Assembly: GCA_001805465.1 (NCBI GenBank)
Contig: MHGH01000020.1
Location: forward strand, 11,550 to 25,967
Reading direction: 5' to 3'
Source of the DNA: Omnitrophica WOR_2 bacterium RBG_13_41_10
Lineage (GTDB): Bacteria > Omnitrophota > Gorgyraeia > Gygaellales > Profunditerraquicolaceae
DNA length: 14,418 bases
Shown here: piece by piece, positions 14,350 to 14,418 of the stretch
Numbering within the stretch: the first letter of the stretch is position 1
Layout: the number at the start of each line of letters is the position of its first letter
Notes under the pieces: model-generated
Seen by the model: the letters and a program-made list of their open reading frames with translations, nothing else
What the model was told of the DNA's origin: nothing
Databases searched by the model: none
Made by a program: the position numbers and the translations under genes

Positions 14350-14418
14350 TGTATTCTCCTTTGTAAACTATTCTTACCTTACCTTCCAGCCAGACATTTT
14401 GAAATTTATTGTTTAATC
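14342..14418 (-). CDS. dapF: Diaminopimelate epimerase, C-terminal end only
   Basis: Only the last 24 codons and a TAG stop are present, entering from the window edge. The frame reads LNNKFQNVWLEGKVRIVYKG and then EYNV. DapF proteins end in a beta-strand of the form V-(W/Y)-L-x-G-x-(A/V)-x-(I/V)-(F/Y)-x-G, and this segment fits that pattern. The call also rests on position: it overlaps dapA by 8 nt and would complete the DapA-DapB-DapL-DapF route by making meso-DAP from LL-DAP. No catalytic cysteine lies in the visible part, so the assignment is by pattern and context alone. Confidence 0.7.
   Translation of the reverse strand, partial: LNNKFQNVWLEGKVRIVYKGEYNV
14356..14361 (-). promoter_or_regulatory. 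Shine-Dalgarno site of dapA
   Basis: AAGGAG lies 6 nt before the dapA ATG on the minus strand, inside the final codons of dapF. It supports the start at 14349, which begins with the usual MFRGSIVA sequence. Confidence 0.8.

Overview
All genes in this 14.4 kb window lie on the minus strand, so transcription runs from high to low coordinates. The longest stretch without a gene is about 86 bases (9173-9258). The genes suggest a diderm bacterium with a low-to-moderate GC genome that makes diaminopimelate (DAP) by the aminotransferase route. The gene mix, the compact overlapping operon, the lysine-rich two-repeat small protein and the interspersed heptanucleotide arrays resemble uncultured lineages such as Omnitrophota. 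That placement is a weak impression, not something shown here.

Region 1 (about 14418 down to 9202) is a tight biosynthetic operon: dapF (3' end only), dapA, dapB, dapL, folK, panC, an aspartate dehydrogenase gene (nadX) and a small basic protein of two similar halves. Junctions are 8-nt, 4-nt or 1-nt overlaps or gaps of 0-32 nt. DapA, DapB, DapL and DapF together convert aspartate semialdehyde to meso-DAP without the succinylase or acetylase steps. FolK, PanC and NadX add folate, pantothenate and NAD precursor steps. The small gene has the strongest Shine-Dalgarno sequence seen here. A 12-bp perfect hairpin follows it and probably ends the unit.

Region 2 (9172 down to 3978) is an AT-rich group of cell-surface glycosylation genes: a GT39-like membrane glycosyltransferase, a one-TM protein with an extracytoplasmic domain, a second polytopic GT-C-like protein, a methyltransferase-like/GT2 fusion and a stand-alone SAM methyltransferase. 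The GT2 half resembles polyprenyl-phosphate sugar synthases. A reasonable model is that it makes a lipid-linked sugar donor which the GT-C proteins use outside the membrane.

Region 3 (3935 down to 1) holds uvrA (nucleotide excision repair), followed after 21 nt by a secreted TPR protein that runs off the window.

The most unusual signal is a pair of heptanucleotide repeat elements inside coding sequence. One is a 75-bp imperfect inverted array that adds about 25 in-frame codons between the zinc-binding cysteine pairs of UvrA. The other is a 4 x 7-bp perfect tandem array in the signal-peptide region of the TPR gene. They suggest a family of short interspersed elements that enters genes in frame. 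Other points of interest are the duplicated small protein and the degenerate SAM motif in the fusion protein.
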